Origin: Roseihalotalea indica
Lineage (GTDB): Bacteria > Bacteroidota > Bacteroidia > Cytophagales > Cyclobacteriaceae
Direction: 5' to 3'
Assembly (NCBI RefSeq): GCF_022458895.1
Contig: NZ_JAINFL010000001.1
Coordinates: 310,001-374,000 of the forward strand
DNA: 64,000 nt
Part shown: positions 24,613 to 34,604 of the stretch, piece by piece
Position numbering within the stretch: the stretch's first letter is position 1
Layout: every line of letters begins with the position of its first letter
The notes under the pieces: generated by a model
What the model saw: the letters and a program-made list of their open reading frames with translations, nothing else
Database searches by the model: none
What the model was told of the DNA's origin: nothing
Program-made: the position numbers and the translations under genes

Positions 24613-27093
24613 ATGATGATACTACTTAACTCAGTCTTTCGTCACCGTACTATGTTTCTTTCTCTAATGGGTTTGCTGCTAACTTTTGTGGCAGTAGCTC
24701 AGAAAGATCTTGCCTACCAAACACCCCCGCAAACCATAACCGACCTGGTCAACGCGCCTGTTACACCGGCAGTTAGCGTTAACAATGATCATGACTGGAT
24801 GGTGCTGCTGGAGCGGGCCGGATATCCATCCATTGAGGAATTGTCTCAGCCCGAACTTAGGCTGGCCGGGCTTCGGATTAACCCTCGTACAAATGGGGCC
24901 AGCCGGGGTAGTAACTATGTTGGCATGTCGGTGAAGCCATTAGATGACAGCGAGCCGGTGCCGGTGAAAGGGCTGCCGGAAGAGCTGAAGATTGAAAATG
25001 TAGACTGGTCGCCCGATGGGCAGAAAATAGCTTTTACCTTGACGCAGGACAAAGGAATGGAGCTATGGCTGGTGGATGTAAAGACGCAACAGGCAGAGCG
25101 CCTGACCGAAGCAATTATCAACGATGCCATGCGCGGCCTTCCCTATACGTGGCTGTCGGATAGCAAAACGCTGGTATATCAATCGGTGGTAGAAAACCGG
25201 GGCGATGCTCCTCAGGACTCGCTGGCGCCAAATGGTCCCGTAATACAGGTAACCTCCGGCGAAAAATCGCCTGCTCGCACCTATCAGGATTTGCTGCAAA
25301 ACCCCGGAGATGAGGCATTATTTACCTATTACGGGACATCGCAGCTTCAGGCATTGGACATTGAGACAAAAGAAAGCAGAGCATTGAGTGAACCAGCCAT
25401 TTTTGAGGAGGTGGCTCCTTCACCCGATGGCAATTATCTGTTAGTATCAAAAATTCATACTCCCTTTTCTTACCTGGTGCCCTATTATCGGTTTCCTATG
25501 ACTGTAGAAGCCTGGGATCTGGAAGGAAATGTGGTGCAGACGATTGCCGAAGTCCCTTTGGCAGAAAATATTCCGATAGGGTTTAACGCGGTGCAGGAGG
25601 GGCCCCGCAGTTTTACCTGGCGCAATGATCAACCCGCTACGCTGTATTGGGTAGAGGCTCAGGACGGGGGCGACCCTAACCAGGAAGCAGCAATTCGGGA
25701 TCAGCTATTTTACTGGGAAGCTCCCTTCGACGGAGAAAAGCAAGCCAGTATTCCAACGAAACTGCGGTACAATGGCATCACCTGGGGTAATGAAAACTTA
25801 GCTATTGTTTCAGAATATTGGTGGAGCGACCGACAGATAATTACCAGCGCCTTTGATCCTGATGAAGGCGAGGCATCGAAAGAAGTGCTATTTGATCGCT
25901 CGTTTGAAGACCGCTACAGCGACCCCGGAAACTTTGAAACAGAAGTAAATGAATACGGGCAACGTGTATTGTTAATAGATAAACAAGGTAAAACGCTTTA
26001 CTTAACTGGAGAAGGAGCTTCCCCTGAAGGCAATCAACCGTTTGTTGATGCTTTTTCTCTGGATACCAAAGAAACTGAGCGATTGTGGCAATCCGAAGCT
26101 CCTTATTATGAATATCCGGTACAAATTCTGGATGTAAAAGAAAATACTGTACTCACCCGGCGCGAATCTCGCGAAGAGCCGCCCAACTATTACATTCAAG
26201 ATTGGAAAAATGATGACTTGACTGCACTGACCGAGTTTCCTAATCCATACCCGGAACTGAAAAATATTGAAAAGCAGGTTGTGCACTATGAACGGGAAGA
26301 TGGAGTGGCTTTGCAGGGCGATTTATACCTGCCTGAAGGCTATGAGCCCGGTGACGAACAATTACCAGTACTAATGTGGGCTTACCCCAGCGAATATAAA
26401 AGTGCCGATGCGGCCGGTCAGGTAGAAGGTTCTCCCTATGAGTTCATCCGAATTGGCTGGTACTCCCCGCTATTCTGGGTTACACAAGGCTACGCTATCC
26501 TGGACGACCCTAGCATGCCCGTCGTGGGTGAAGGGGATGAAGAGCCTAATGACACTTTCCGCAAGCAATTGGTCGCTAACGCCAAAGCCGCTATTGATAA
26601 ACTGGTAGACATGGGCGTGGCTGACAGCAGCCGTATTGCCATTGGCGGCCACTCGTACGGAGCTTTCATGACAGCCAACCTGCTGGCCCATTCCGATTTA
26701 TTTGCGGCCGGCATTGCCCGGAGCGGTGCCTATAACCGAACGCTGACCCCATTTGGCTTCCAGCGGGAAGAACGAACGTACTGGGAAGCCCCGGAAATCT
26801 ACTACCAAATGTCACCTTTTATGCATGCTGATAAGGTCAACGAGCCCATTTTAATGATTCACGGCATAGCAGACAATAATTCCGGTACTTTCCCTTTACA
26901 AAGTGAAAGATATTTTAACGCGCTAAAAGGGCTAGGGGCTACCGCTCGTCTGGTGATGTTACCGCACGAAAGCCACGGCTACCAGGGAAAAGAATCGATT
27001 TTGCACATGCTATGGGAAATGGACCAATGGCTGGATACTTACGTGAAAAACCGGGACATTACCGAAACCGCCCGCCAAGACGAAGAAGAATAA
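24613..27093 (+). CDS. S9-family prolyl oligopeptidase-like serine peptidase, exported
   Basis: An 826-residue protein with a signal peptide following MMILLNSVFRHRTMFLSLMG, a beta-propeller region (about 60-560) and a C-terminal alpha/beta hydrolase domain. The catalytic triad is visible: Ser681 in GGHSYGAFMTAN, Asp754 in IHGIADNN and His788 in LPHESHGY. The pattern fits the S9 glutamyl-endopeptidase-like branch. I chose ATG 24613; a TTG ten codons upstream and an ATG at MFLSLMG are alternatives. It is 42 bp upstream of the aldehyde dehydrogenase and may be co-transcribed. Confidence 0.92.
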   Translation: MMILLNSVFRHRTMFLSLMGLLLTFVAVAQKDLAYQTPPQTITDLVNAPVTPAVSVNNDHDWMVLLERAGYPSIEELSQPELRLAGLRINPRTNGASRGSNYVGMSVKPLDDSEPVPVKGLPEELKIENVDWSPDGQKIAFTLTQDKGMELWLVDVKTQQAERLTEAIINDAMRGLPYTWLSDSKTLVYQSVVENRGDAPQDSLAPNGPVIQVTSGEKSPARTYQDLLQNPGDEALFTYYGTSQLQALDIETKESRALSEPAIFEEVAPSPDGNYLLVSKIHTPFSYLVPYYRFPMTVEAWDLEGNVVQTIAEVPLAENIPIGFNAVQEGPRSFTWRNDQPATLYWVEAQDGGDPNQEAAIRDQLFYWEAPFDGEKQASIPTKLRYNGITWGNENLAIVSEYWWSDRQIITSAFDPDEGEASKEVLFDRSFEDRYSDPGNFETEVNEYGQRVLLIDKQGKTLYLTGEGASPEGNQPFVDAFSLDTKETERLWQSEAPYYEYPVQILDVKENTVLTRRESREEPPNYYIQDWKNDDLTALTEFPNPYPELKNIEKQVVHYEREDGVALQGDLYLPEGYEPGDEQLPVLMWAYPSEYKSADAAGQVEGSPYEFIRIGWYSPLFWVTQGYAILDDPSMPVVGEGDEEPNDTFRKQLVANAKAAIDKLVDMGVADSSRIAIGGHSYGAFMTANLLAHSDLFAAGIARSGAYNRTLTPFGFQREERTYWEAPEIYYQMSPFMHADKVNEPILMIHGIADNNSGTFPLQSERYFNALKGLGATARLVMLPHESHGYQGKESILHMLWEMDQWLDTYVKNRDITETARQDEEE

Positions 27094-27135
27094 TTTTTTA
27101 TTCCAAAAATAATTCACTCAATCCTTAAATTTAAT

Positions 27136-28698
27136 ATGGAAACAGCAACAGTAACCCAAGGTATGCAAGAGGTGCTAGACACGCTGGGCATACAGTCGCT
27201 AAATGCATCGTATAGTACTGGTCAGCAATCTGGTAATATACAAGATGGTGCGCCAACCCGGGATATTCATTCTCCTATTGATGGTTCTTTGATCGCTACC
27301 GTGCAGATGGCCGACGAAGCCGCTTACGAAAAAGTAATTGAACAGGCCCAAAAAGCATTTCTGACCTGGCGCATGATGCCCGCTCCCCAGCGAGGCGAGA
27401 TTGTCCGGCAGATTGGACATAAGCTGCGCGAATACAAGGAACCCTTGGGAAAGCTGGTCACCTATGAGATGGGAAAAATTTATCAGGAAGGTCTGGGTGA
27501 AGTACAGGAGATGATCGACATCTGTGATTTTGCAGTAGGGCAATCTCGGCAGTTATATGGGTTTACCATGCATTCGGAGCGTCCACAGCACCGCATGTAC
27601 GATCAGTACCACCCGTTGGGTATTATCGGCATTATTTCAGCCTTTAACTTTCCGGTAGCCGTTTGGGCATGGAACACTATGCTGGCGGCCGTTTGCGGCA
27701 ACGTATGCGTCTGGAAACCCTCGGAGAAAACTCCACTAACCGCCATTGCCTGTCAGAAGATTGTGGCCGAAGTGCTCAAAGAAAACGATTTGCCCGAAGG
27801 TATCTTTAACCTCATCATTGGCGGTCCAAATGTAGGTTCTCTCATGTCGCACGACCGGCGAGTGCCGCTCGTTTCCGCTACGGGTTCTACTCGTATGGGT
27901 AAAAAAGTAGGGGAAGCTGTTGGAGCTCGATTAGGGCGATCTTTATTAGAGCTAGGAGGTAACAATGCCATTATTATCACTGAGAACGCGGATATGGAAA
28001 TGGCAATTCGGGCAACGGTGTTTGGCGCTGTGGGTACCTGCGGACAACGCTGTACGTCTACCCGGCGATTGCTTATTCACGAAAGCCGCTATAATGAAGT
28101 AAAAGAGCGACTTCTGAAAATTTACCCAACGCTTTCTATTGGTAATCCGCTGAACGAAAAGAATCTGGTTGGCCCTATGATTGATCAGGATGCGGTAAAG
28201 AGCTTCAAAAACGCTTTGGAGCGAGCCAGGGAAGAAGGAGGGAAACTGCTTACCGGGGGTGAGGTATTGGAAGGCGAAGGCTATGCCGGAGGCAATTACG
28301 TAACGCCCGCACTGGTAGAAGCTGAAAGTCATTTTGAAATTGTACAGGAAGAAACCTTTGCCCCTATTTTGTACCTGCTCAAATACCAGGGCGACGTGCA
28401 CGAAGCTATTGCCGCGCACAATGCGGTAAGTCAGGGACTGTCATCGGCTATCTTCACCTCAAATCTGCTGGAAGCTGAAGCATTTCTGTCCCACCGTGGT
28501 TCAGATTGTGGTATTGCGAACGTAAATATTGGTACCTCTGGAGCCGAGATTGGTGGTGCATTTGGGGGTGAGAAAGATACGGGCGGAGGGCGAGAGTCCG
28601 GTTCGGATGCCTGGAAAGCGTATATGCGTCGGCAGACCAACACGATCAATTACAGCACCGAGTTGCCCCTAGCGCAAGGCATTAAGTTTGATCTGTAG
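27136..28698 (+). CDS. amaB: Aldehyde dehydrogenase, ALDH7 (aminoadipate semialdehyde dehydrogenase) type
   Basis: A 520-residue NAD-dependent ALDH. The catalytic residues are Cys306 in GTCGQRCTSTRR and Glu272 in LLELGGNNAI. The substrate-loop pattern, with IGIISAFNFPVAVWAWN and the C-terminal GAFGGEKDTGGGRESGSDAW, is that of ALDH7A1/antiquitin, which oxidises alpha-aminoadipate semialdehyde to aminoadipate. Three further enzymes of that pathway lie within 7.2 kb (30062, 31589, 34605), supporting this role. A terminator follows. Other aldehyde substrates, such as betaine aldehyde, remain possible. Confidence 0.88.
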   Translation: METATVTQGMQEVLDTLGIQSLNASYSTGQQSGNIQDGAPTRDIHSPIDGSLIATVQMADEAAYEKVIEQAQKAFLTWRMMPAPQRGEIVRQIGHKLREYKEPLGKLVTYEMGKIYQEGLGEVQEMIDICDFAVGQSRQLYGFTMHSERPQHRMYDQYHPLGIIGIISAFNFPVAVWAWNTMLAAVCGNVCVWKPSEKTPLTAIACQKIVAEVLKENDLPEGIFNLIIGGPNVGSLMSHDRRVPLVSATGSTRMGKKVGEAVGARLGRSLLELGGNNAIIITENADMEMAIRATVFGAVGTCGQRCTSTRRLLIHESRYNEVKERLLKIYPTLSIGNPLNEKNLVGPMIDQDAVKSFKNALERAREEGGKLLTGGEVLEGEGYAGGNYVTPALVEAESHFEIVQEETFAPILYLLKYQGDVHEAIAAHNAVSQGLSSAIFTSNLLEAEAFLSHRGSDCGIANVNIGTSGAEIGGAFGGEKDTGGGRESGSDAWKAYMRRQTNTINYSTELPLAQGIKFDL

Positions 28699-28719
28699 AG
28701 CAGTAGAAGTAGGGCTATC

Positions 28720-28750
28720 AAAAAACTTCCCCCGAATTGGGGGATTTTTT
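28720..28750 (+). terminator. Intrinsic terminator after the ALDH7 gene
   Basis: TCCCCC (28728-28733) pairs with GGGGGA (28739-28744) around a 5-nt loop; six Ts follow and an A-run precedes. Confidence 0.88.
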
Positions 28751-28818
28751 CGTTTTATGTTGTACTTATTTTAAGTATTTTATACCTTGTATCCATTCCC
28801 CAACCAACTAACCTCCTT

Positions 28819-29349
28819 ATGAACTTGCTTAAAAAAATTCTCGCGGGCATTTTCATTATTGTCGCCCTATTTCTGCTTGTGGCTTTGTTTCTCCCCTCTA
28901 CCTATCATGTAGAACGATCAGTTGTTATTCAGTTACCGGTAGAAGAAGTTTACCCTTTCGTAAGTAATCTGAACGAGTGGGCAGATTGGAACCCCTGGAC
29001 TCAGACTGACCCTACAGTCGAGACAACAATCATTGGTTCCGGTCATGAAATAGGCTCGGTATGGTCCTGGGATGGAGAGAAAGTTGGCGTGGGTTCATTG
29101 ACCATTCAAGAGTTAGAACCAAATAAATTGATGCAGTCGCGCCTGGCCTTTTTGAAACCACAAATGTTTGAATCGGATGACATCTGGACATTTGAGCCTA
29201 TAAATACGGGCACGAAAGTAACCTGGATTAACGAGGGCAAACTAAGCTATCCGGTAGACCGGCTGTTCGGGCTTTTTATGGATGGCATGTTGGGAAGAGA
29301 CTTTGAGCGAGGTTTAGAGAATCTTAAGCACATAACAGAAAACTCTTGA
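28819..29349 (+). CDS. SRPBCC (START-like) domain protein, membrane-anchored
   Basis: A 176-residue protein with an N-terminal membrane helix (ILAGIFIIVALFLLVALFL) and a polyketide-cyclase/START-like domain. That domain shows HVERSVVIQLPVEEVYPFVS, then NEWADWNPWTQTDPTVET and GKLSYPVDRLFGLFMDGMLG. The fold binds hydrophobic ligands; the ligand is unknown. The stop codon overlaps the TTG start of the acetyltransferase gene (TTGA), so the two are translationally coupled. Confidence 0.82.
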   Translation: MNLLKKILAGIFIIVALFLLVALFLPSTYHVERSVVIQLPVEEVYPFVSNLNEWADWNPWTQTDPTVETTIIGSGHEIGSVWSWDGEKVGVGSLTIQELEPNKLMQSRLAFLKPQMFESDDIWTFEPINTGTKVTWINEGKLSYPVDRLFGLFMDGMLGRDFERGLENLKHITENS

Positions 29350-29948
29350 ACCAGCAACTTACCCAACTCTTTGAGCAACATATTGTGCTTGAGAATGATT
29401 TGGTCCGACTGGCTCCTTTCCAGATGGAGCATCTAGCTTACCTTTCGGAGATTGCCTACGACAAAGAGATTTGGCAGTGGACGAGTCCGCATATCCGCTC
29501 GGAAGAAGATTTGCAGAATTACGGAGAAATGGTGCTTCAATGGCGAGAAGGAAGAATGAGATATCCGTTTGCTATCATCCAGAAATCTACGGGGAAAGCC
29601 ATCGGGATAACCACGTATCTAAACATTAGTGCGGAGCATAACCGCCTGGAAATTGGGGCTACATGGCTAGGAAAAGATGCTCAACGAACCGGAGTAAACC
29701 GGGCCAGCAAATTTTTACTGTTACAGTATGCCTTTGAAACGCTGGAAGTGCGGCGGGTAGAATTTAAGACGGACCGTTTGAACCGGCATTCGCGAAAAGC
29801 TATTGCAAAACTGGGAGCTACGGAAGAGGGAATTTTACGAAGCCACATGATAATGCCCGGTGGGCGAGCAAGGGACACGGTATGCTTCAGTATTTTAAAT
29901 TATGAGTGGGAAAAGATAAAAAATGCAGTATTTGTAGAACAGCTATAA
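29346..29948 (+). CDS. GNAT acetyltransferase (RimJ/RimL type)
   Basis: A 200-residue GNAT protein. It shows the RimL pattern: VRLAPFQMEHLAYLSEIAYD, then IGITTYLNISAEHNRLEIG, WLGKDAQRTGVNRASKFLLL (acetyl-CoA loop) and VEFKTDRLNRHSRKAIAKLG. No ATG precedes the conserved N-terminus, so the start is TTG at 29346, overlapping the previous stop by 4 bp. The substrate is not predictable; homologues acetylate ribosomal proteins or small molecules. Confidence 0.88.
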   Translation: MNQQLTQLFEQHIVLENDLVRLAPFQMEHLAYLSEIAYDKEIWQWTSPHIRSEEDLQNYGEMVLQWREGRMRYPFAIIQKSTGKAIGITTYLNISAEHNRLEIGATWLGKDAQRTGVNRASKFLLLQYAFETLEVRRVEFKTDRLNRHSRKAIAKLGATEEGILRSHMIMPGGRARDTVCFSILNYEWEKIKNAVFVEQL

Positions 29949-29957
29949 CCTAAAAAC

Positions 29958-29986
29958 AAAAAAGTCCGATAGTATCGGACTTTTTT
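29958..29986. terminator. Bidirectional intrinsic terminator
   Basis: GTCCGA (29964-29969) pairs with TCGGAC (29975-29980). A-run and T-run flank it on the two sides, so it can serve both the acetyltransferase gene and the convergent DUF1338 gene. Confidence 0.88.
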
Positions 29987-30061
29987 AGTATTGTAAGTTA
30001 AACCACAAAAAGGAATAGAATGATCGTAATCAAATTACGAAATTTTTATTTAAACAGCAAT

Positions 30062-30868
30062 TTATTGTCCTTTGTTCGTACTCTCAAAAATTTTGTCAGC
30101 TGATTTTGCCACAAACCCTTGATACAAATTACCATCAGAAGTAGGATAACGCTGCGCAAACTCATAATAACAGGCAGGGACGGCCTGAGTGCCATCGGTA
30201 AAATTTACTTCTACCGTATCTGCTAAAGTAGAAGATTGCTCCAGAAAAACATCCTTTGAGCCTTTTACCTCGCCGCCACTATCATTCATTTTAAAACCGT
30301 TCTGCTTAATAAATTCATTGACTTCCCGAATGTCTTTAAAACTAGTCAGTCCGTTGACAAAAACGGTGAAGTGGTTGGGGCGATAACCGTGGGCTGCCAT
30401 CCAGGCAGCATATTCACTTTTTGCCCGAAGTTTTTCGTAGGTTTCATAGCTTACCTCCCAGGGGCGGCCGTTAGAGCAGAAATCAAACTGCTGGGAAGCA
30501 TCGTCAGGCACCTGTTCCAGCAATGAATTTACCGTAGCTTGCAATTCGTCATCAAACTCTTCCAGCTTCAGCTCGCTGATAAAAATCTTCGGCATCTGTT
30601 CATCCGGGTGCTCGAAGTGCTTAGCGTATAATTTCTTTTCAGTGAAGTGGTAATCCTGTTGATATGCATAGCCACCTTTTAGAAAAGACTGGGCGAGGGC
30701 ATCCACATTCACTTTGGGGTGATTAAATGTGCGGAGTGCAATATGATCGTTCTGTACCCGATCTCCCCTTTCCAGAAATAAATTATAAATTTTCAGGGCC
30801 TGCGGATTCATGGCAGTATAATCCTTCCACATTTTATCCAGCAAATCAGGCAATGTTGTAATAGACAT
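30062..30868 (-). CDS. DUF1338 protein, 2-oxoadipate dioxygenase/decarboxylase family
   Basis: A 268-residue protein of the DUF1338 family. In Pseudomonas putida a longer member (HglS) converts 2-oxoadipate to 2-hydroxyglutarate in lysine catabolism, using Fe(II). Candidate metal ligands are His42 (NDHIALRTF), His166 (GYRPNHFTVFVNGL) and Glu236 (CYYEFAQRYP), matching the family's His-His-Glu pattern. This is the shorter form of the family, so exact activity is inferred. Saccharopine-pathway genes on both sides make the lysine role likely. Confidence 0.85.
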   Translation of the reverse strand: MSITTLPDLLDKMWKDYTAMNPQALKIYNLFLERGDRVQNDHIALRTFNHPKVNVDALAQSFLKGGYAYQQDYHFTEKKLYAKHFEHPDEQMPKIFISELKLEEFDDELQATVNSLLEQVPDDASQQFDFCSNGRPWEVSYETYEKLRAKSEYAAWMAAHGYRPNHFTVFVNGLTSFKDIREVNEFIKQNGFKMNDSGGEVKGSKDVFLEQSSTLADTVEVNFTDGTQAVPACYYEFAQRYPTSDGNLYQGFVAKSADKIFESTNKGQ

Positions 30869-30998
30869 AAGTTAAAAGTTAGTGAAACAAACGAATGAGA
30901 TACACAGGTAAGTAAATGCTATGTTAACGAGAATCCTGTGAAAAATGATTGATTAATTTCGCCTCAATTTTTAGAAAAGATAAAATAACGGCAGAAAA

Positions 30999-31592
30999 AT
31001 GCAAAGCACGAAGAAGTTATTGGTCGTCCTGATATTTATAATAACTAACAATATAGCAGGTATGGCCCAGCGCCCGAACTGGGGCATAGGGTTGCGAGTA
31101 GGCGACCCCTTGGGGATCACGGTAAAGCGATACATTCAGCGGGATAAAGCCTGGGAGTTTAATCTGGGGCGTAGTGGTTTCTATGGCTACAATTACCAGA
31201 AAGCTTTTCGGCGATATAACCGATTCGACGGTTATGAGTACCGTTCTCACTATTTAAATTCGGCACTGAGTATACAACTGCATTATTTAATACACAAAGA
31301 TCTAAGATTAGCCGAAGCGCCAGGGTTAGACTGGTATTATGGAGTAGGTGGGCAACTGCGCTCGTATAATGTTAACTATGAGTACCAGGTGCGCCGGGGT
31401 AATGGGTGGGAGGTAGATCGAGATAGAATAACCGATATTGACTTAGGGGTAGACGGAATTATAGGGTTAGAGTACTCGTGGAGAGAAGTACCGCTTACAG
31501 TATTTGCCGATGTTAACCTGTTCGTAGAAATTATAGACGCACCATTTTTTCTGTATTTGCAGGGTGGAGCAGGCGTGCGTTACTATTTTTAG
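30999..31592 (+). CDS. Outer-membrane beta-barrel-like exported protein
   Basis: A 197-residue protein with a signal peptide (KKLLVVLIFIITNNIAGMAQ). Alternating strands end in aromatic residues and a C-terminal GAGVRYYF, the usual end of small outer-membrane barrels. GIGLRVGDPLGITVKRYI is a Bacteroidota barrel opening strand. Its function is unknown. It overlaps the convergent saccharopine dehydrogenase gene by 4 bp. Confidence 0.72.
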   Translation: MQSTKKLLVVLIFIITNNIAGMAQRPNWGIGLRVGDPLGITVKRYIQRDKAWEFNLGRSGFYGYNYQKAFRRYNRFDGYEYRSHYLNSALSIQLHYLIHKDLRLAEAPGLDWYYGVGGQLRSYNVNYEYQVRRGNGWEVDRDRITDIDLGVDGIIGLEYSWREVPLTVFADVNLFVEIIDAPFFLYLQGGAGVRYYF

Positions 31593-32944
31593 TAGGCCTC
31601 CATTTTATCCAGCAGGGGAGTGGTCTGTTCAATAAAGCGAATGCCCATCCCCTCCAACTCGGCTAAAGCTGGTTCATAAATTTCTCGTTGCACCGGGATA
31701 AGCAGCCCCCGTTGAGAAATTTTACCTTCCAGCAGCAGTTTGGCCGCAATGGCTAATGGGTAACCTACCGTTTTGGCCATACCGGAAAGGCCTGCCACGT
31801 TGCCTGTAACGACCAAAGAAGATTTTGTCTGAAATTTTTCATCTCCCAACTGATACTCAATCAGGTGCTGCATGACAATCATGTCTTCATCGGTGGGCTG
31901 AGCTTTCCATTTCTCTTCCAATAATTTCTGAAGCACATCAGCCGGTGAGCCTTTGGGTAGCCCTATCGGCTTTTCATCCAGCAAACCTAGCCAAGAGATT
32001 CGCTCCATCGTTTCAGAAGTAATATCGGTGCTAATGTAGCGGCTGAAATTGGTGATAAGATCATCCTCGCTATAAGGTAAGTAAGCTCGCACAAAGTCGG
32101 CGTAAGTCATATTCTCCAGGTTACGCACTTCGTAACTATCATCGGTCAACCCCAGTTGAACAAACGCATGCCAGGCCGAGCAGAACCCCGGGCGGCGTAA
32201 GGTGCCCCGCAGAATGGTTTCGGCATCGTACAAACCGTACATCTCCCGATATTTCAGCGAATCACGGTTAGGGTAGGACTCAAACCGCCCATATCCGGGG
32301 ACTTCTACCGCGGTGAGGCGTTTAAACACATGGTGATGCGGAATATTTTTGTAACGGCCTTTGTACAGGTATTGAGCGGTCCCAAATTTTCCGGCCAGCA
32401 CTACATTGCGGGGGTTCCAGGTAAATTTATAGCGCCACGGATTATTATCCGAACCGGGTGCCATTAGGCCTCCGCAAAATGACTGAAAGCAGATGACTTT
32501 ACCTCCATCAGCCTTCACCTTATCAATCATTTGCATGGCCGACATATGATCAAGGCCGGGGTCCAGACCACACTCGTAAAGGAAAATAAGGCCTTGCTTT
32601 TCAATTTCAGATCGCAAGGCATTTACCTCGTCACTCACGTATGAAGCAGTAATTAAATGTTTTTGAAGGCGGAGGCAGGATTGTACTACATAAATATGAA
32701 ACCGGGCCGGTAGCATAGAAATAACCAGATCGGCCGAACCTAGAAAAGTATCGCGAGCAGCATCATTGAGCACGTCGAGCTGCTGAGCAATAATGGTTGG
32801 ATATTGCGACTGAAGTAAGGTTACCGCTTCAGCGGAGGCATCCGCCACAGAAACTTTCCAATCGTGGTGAGAGCTTTGTTCACTTAAATATTGAATAAGG
32901 GCAGCGGAGGAGCGTCCGGCTCCTAAAATGGTAATGTGTTTCAT
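31589..32944 (-). CDS. Saccharopine dehydrogenase (glutamate-forming, LYS9-like)
   Basis: A 451-residue enzyme with an N-terminal Rossmann domain (ITILGAGRSSAALIQYL) and the saccharopine-binding C-terminal region. Family marks are SMLPARFHIYVVQSCL, YECGLDPGLDHMSAMQMID and the late GNVAGLSGMAKTVGYPLAIA. It splits saccharopine into glutamate and aminoadipate semialdehyde, or does the reverse. A lysine-degrading direction is inferred from the nearby LKR, ALDH7 and DUF1338 genes. Its 3' end overlaps the barrel gene. Confidence 0.9.
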   Translation of the reverse strand: MKHITILGAGRSSAALIQYLSEQSSHHDWKVSVADASAEAVTLLQSQYPTIIAQQLDVLNDAARDTFLGSADLVISMLPARFHIYVVQSCLRLQKHLITASYVSDEVNALRSEIEKQGLIFLYECGLDPGLDHMSAMQMIDKVKADGGKVICFQSFCGGLMAPGSDNNPWRYKFTWNPRNVVLAGKFGTAQYLYKGRYKNIPHHHVFKRLTAVEVPGYGRFESYPNRDSLKYREMYGLYDAETILRGTLRRPGFCSAWHAFVQLGLTDDSYEVRNLENMTYADFVRAYLPYSEDDLITNFSRYISTDITSETMERISWLGLLDEKPIGLPKGSPADVLQKLLEEKWKAQPTDEDMIVMQHLIEYQLGDEKFQTKSSLVVTGNVAGLSGMAKTVGYPLAIAAKLLLEGKISQRGLLIPVQREIYEPALAELEGMGIRFIEQTTPLLDKMEAY

Positions 32945-33026
32945 ATAGTAGTCATTACAACAACAATAACGCCGAAGTGACAGGTCTGTGTATCCCTATC
33001 AACGATTTATCCGGGGAATAGGTCGC

Positions 33027-34448
33027 TTACTGATCGTCTATATTTTCGTTCGCCGCGGCGTACCAGTCAATCTGGCGAGATAGATACATAACAATCGCCA
33101 GAATTACGAACAGGGCTATACTCCCTACCAGCAAGGCAAAATCCTGTAACTGAAGTAAGATAAAAATAAAACCGTACATCAAAAGCAAGAGCAGCACAAC
33201 TAAGCCGGTAATCCGGTCGCTTTTCAATACACCTCGAACATAAACTCCAATAAGAGCCGTGGTAGCCACGCTAGCAATAATGTAAGAAAGAGCAAAGGGC
33301 AAATGCTCAGAAATAGCCAGCAGTAAAGCAAAGAACAAACACAAAGCCAGGCCTACCAAAATATACTGGATAGGATGGATACGGTTCCGATGCCGTATTT
33401 CAGTAAAAAAGAATATAAGAAACGTTAGGGCAATAAACATGATGGCGTATTTCACAGTGCGCAGCGATTTTTGATACGTATCAACCGCCTGAAGAAGGTC
33501 AACTCCAAAAGCATATTGATTGTCAGAGGCTGCTACATCACGAGGCATAGGATATGCATCCAGGTAAGGTTCGTAAGAGGGGGCAGAGGCCAAGCCGAAA
33601 GTATACTGACCGTTTTTCCATACCTGCGGAAAATTACGGTTCAGGTGCAGTACTTTCCACGATGCAGAAAACCCCGCATTGTTAACCTCGCGCTCGTCAG
33701 GAAGAAAAGCTCCGGTGAAACTAGGATTTTCCCAGGGTGATGTCACATCCACTCGGGTAACCCTTCCCATCGGCAAAAATTGTAAAGACTGACTACCATT
33801 TAGATCTAGTGATAAACGGAAAGGAATAGGAGCAGACTCAGCAGCAATGGGTACCCGGGTTTGCACTCCCGAAGGTAGCACATCAGCAGCGGCAACGCCG
33901 GGCTCAAAGGTATGCGATGAAGCTCCCCACTGTACGGTAATGGCTTCGTTAATACCCCGCATATCGGGGATGCCAACGGAAAGAGCTGCTTCTGAACGAA
34001 CTAGCTGACTACTGTCAATGCCAAAACTGCTCCATTCAGGAAGGGTGAAAGTCCCGGATAACTCTAGGCGAGCCTGATAAACCACGGCTTCGTAAATACC
34101 CCGCGAACGGGTTTCAGGAGAAACTTCTGCCTGTATGTTCAAGCTATCCGGAAGGATATGAAGATACTGGGTGGTTTCTTCTCGCCGATTGTCATTAGTT
34201 AGTACCGAAACTCGAAACGGAATAGTCAGGATAGGACCGCCTAAGGTTTGGGCATGACTCCAAAGATCGCTTACATTAGAAATGGCCTGCTGCCGATAGC
34301 GAGAGCGCTCGTGAATCAGGCTCTCAATCATTGCTGTAGGAATAAGCAACAGCAAAACAAGAATTCCGATAGAAATCAGCCGTAAGGTAACGGAATTGCG
34401 TATCCAAAGATTAAGGCGCTCGTATAATGGACGATTAGGAGAAGCCAT
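33027..34448 (-). CDS. creD: CreD-like inner-membrane protein
   Basis: A 473-residue protein with an N-terminal membrane helix (about 21-43), a long periplasmic beta-rich domain, and four to five C-terminal helices (about 330-460). Motifs include LLLIPTAMIESLIHERSRYR, GPILTIPF and the C-terminal EIRHRNRIHPIQYILVGLAL, which are CreD marks. CreD affects envelope integrity and colicin tolerance in E. coli, where the CreBC two-component system controls it. No creBC lies here. It separates the two saccharopine genes. Confidence 0.9.
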   Translation of the reverse strand: MASPNRPLYERLNLWIRNSVTLRLISIGILVLLLLIPTAMIESLIHERSRYRQQAISNVSDLWSHAQTLGGPILTIPFRVSVLTNDNRREETTQYLHILPDSLNIQAEVSPETRSRGIYEAVVYQARLELSGTFTLPEWSSFGIDSSQLVRSEAALSVGIPDMRGINEAITVQWGASSHTFEPGVAAADVLPSGVQTRVPIAAESAPIPFRLSLDLNGSQSLQFLPMGRVTRVDVTSPWENPSFTGAFLPDEREVNNAGFSASWKVLHLNRNFPQVWKNGQYTFGLASAPSYEPYLDAYPMPRDVAASDNQYAFGVDLLQAVDTYQKSLRTVKYAIMFIALTFLIFFFTEIRHRNRIHPIQYILVGLALCLFFALLLAISEHLPFALSYIIASVATTALIGVYVRGVLKSDRITGLVVLLLLLMYGFIFILLQLQDFALLVGSIALFVILAIVMYLSRQIDWYAAANENIDDQ

Positions 34449-34604
34449 AGCTGGTGATCATTGTTATGCTTATATCAACGTTATCATTGTATGTTTATTT
34501 AGACGGATAGGTGATAAATTAGCACTATAATAAGGTGTAAGGCGTTGAGTATAGTGATTATCAATCATTTATTTTTTTAAGTATTCTATTTTTATACTAC
34601 TGAT

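Noticed and set aside
27952..28419. 155-codon minus-strand frame inside the ALDH7 gene
   Set aside because: Lies wholly antisense to a clear, full-length enzyme gene; no domain seen.
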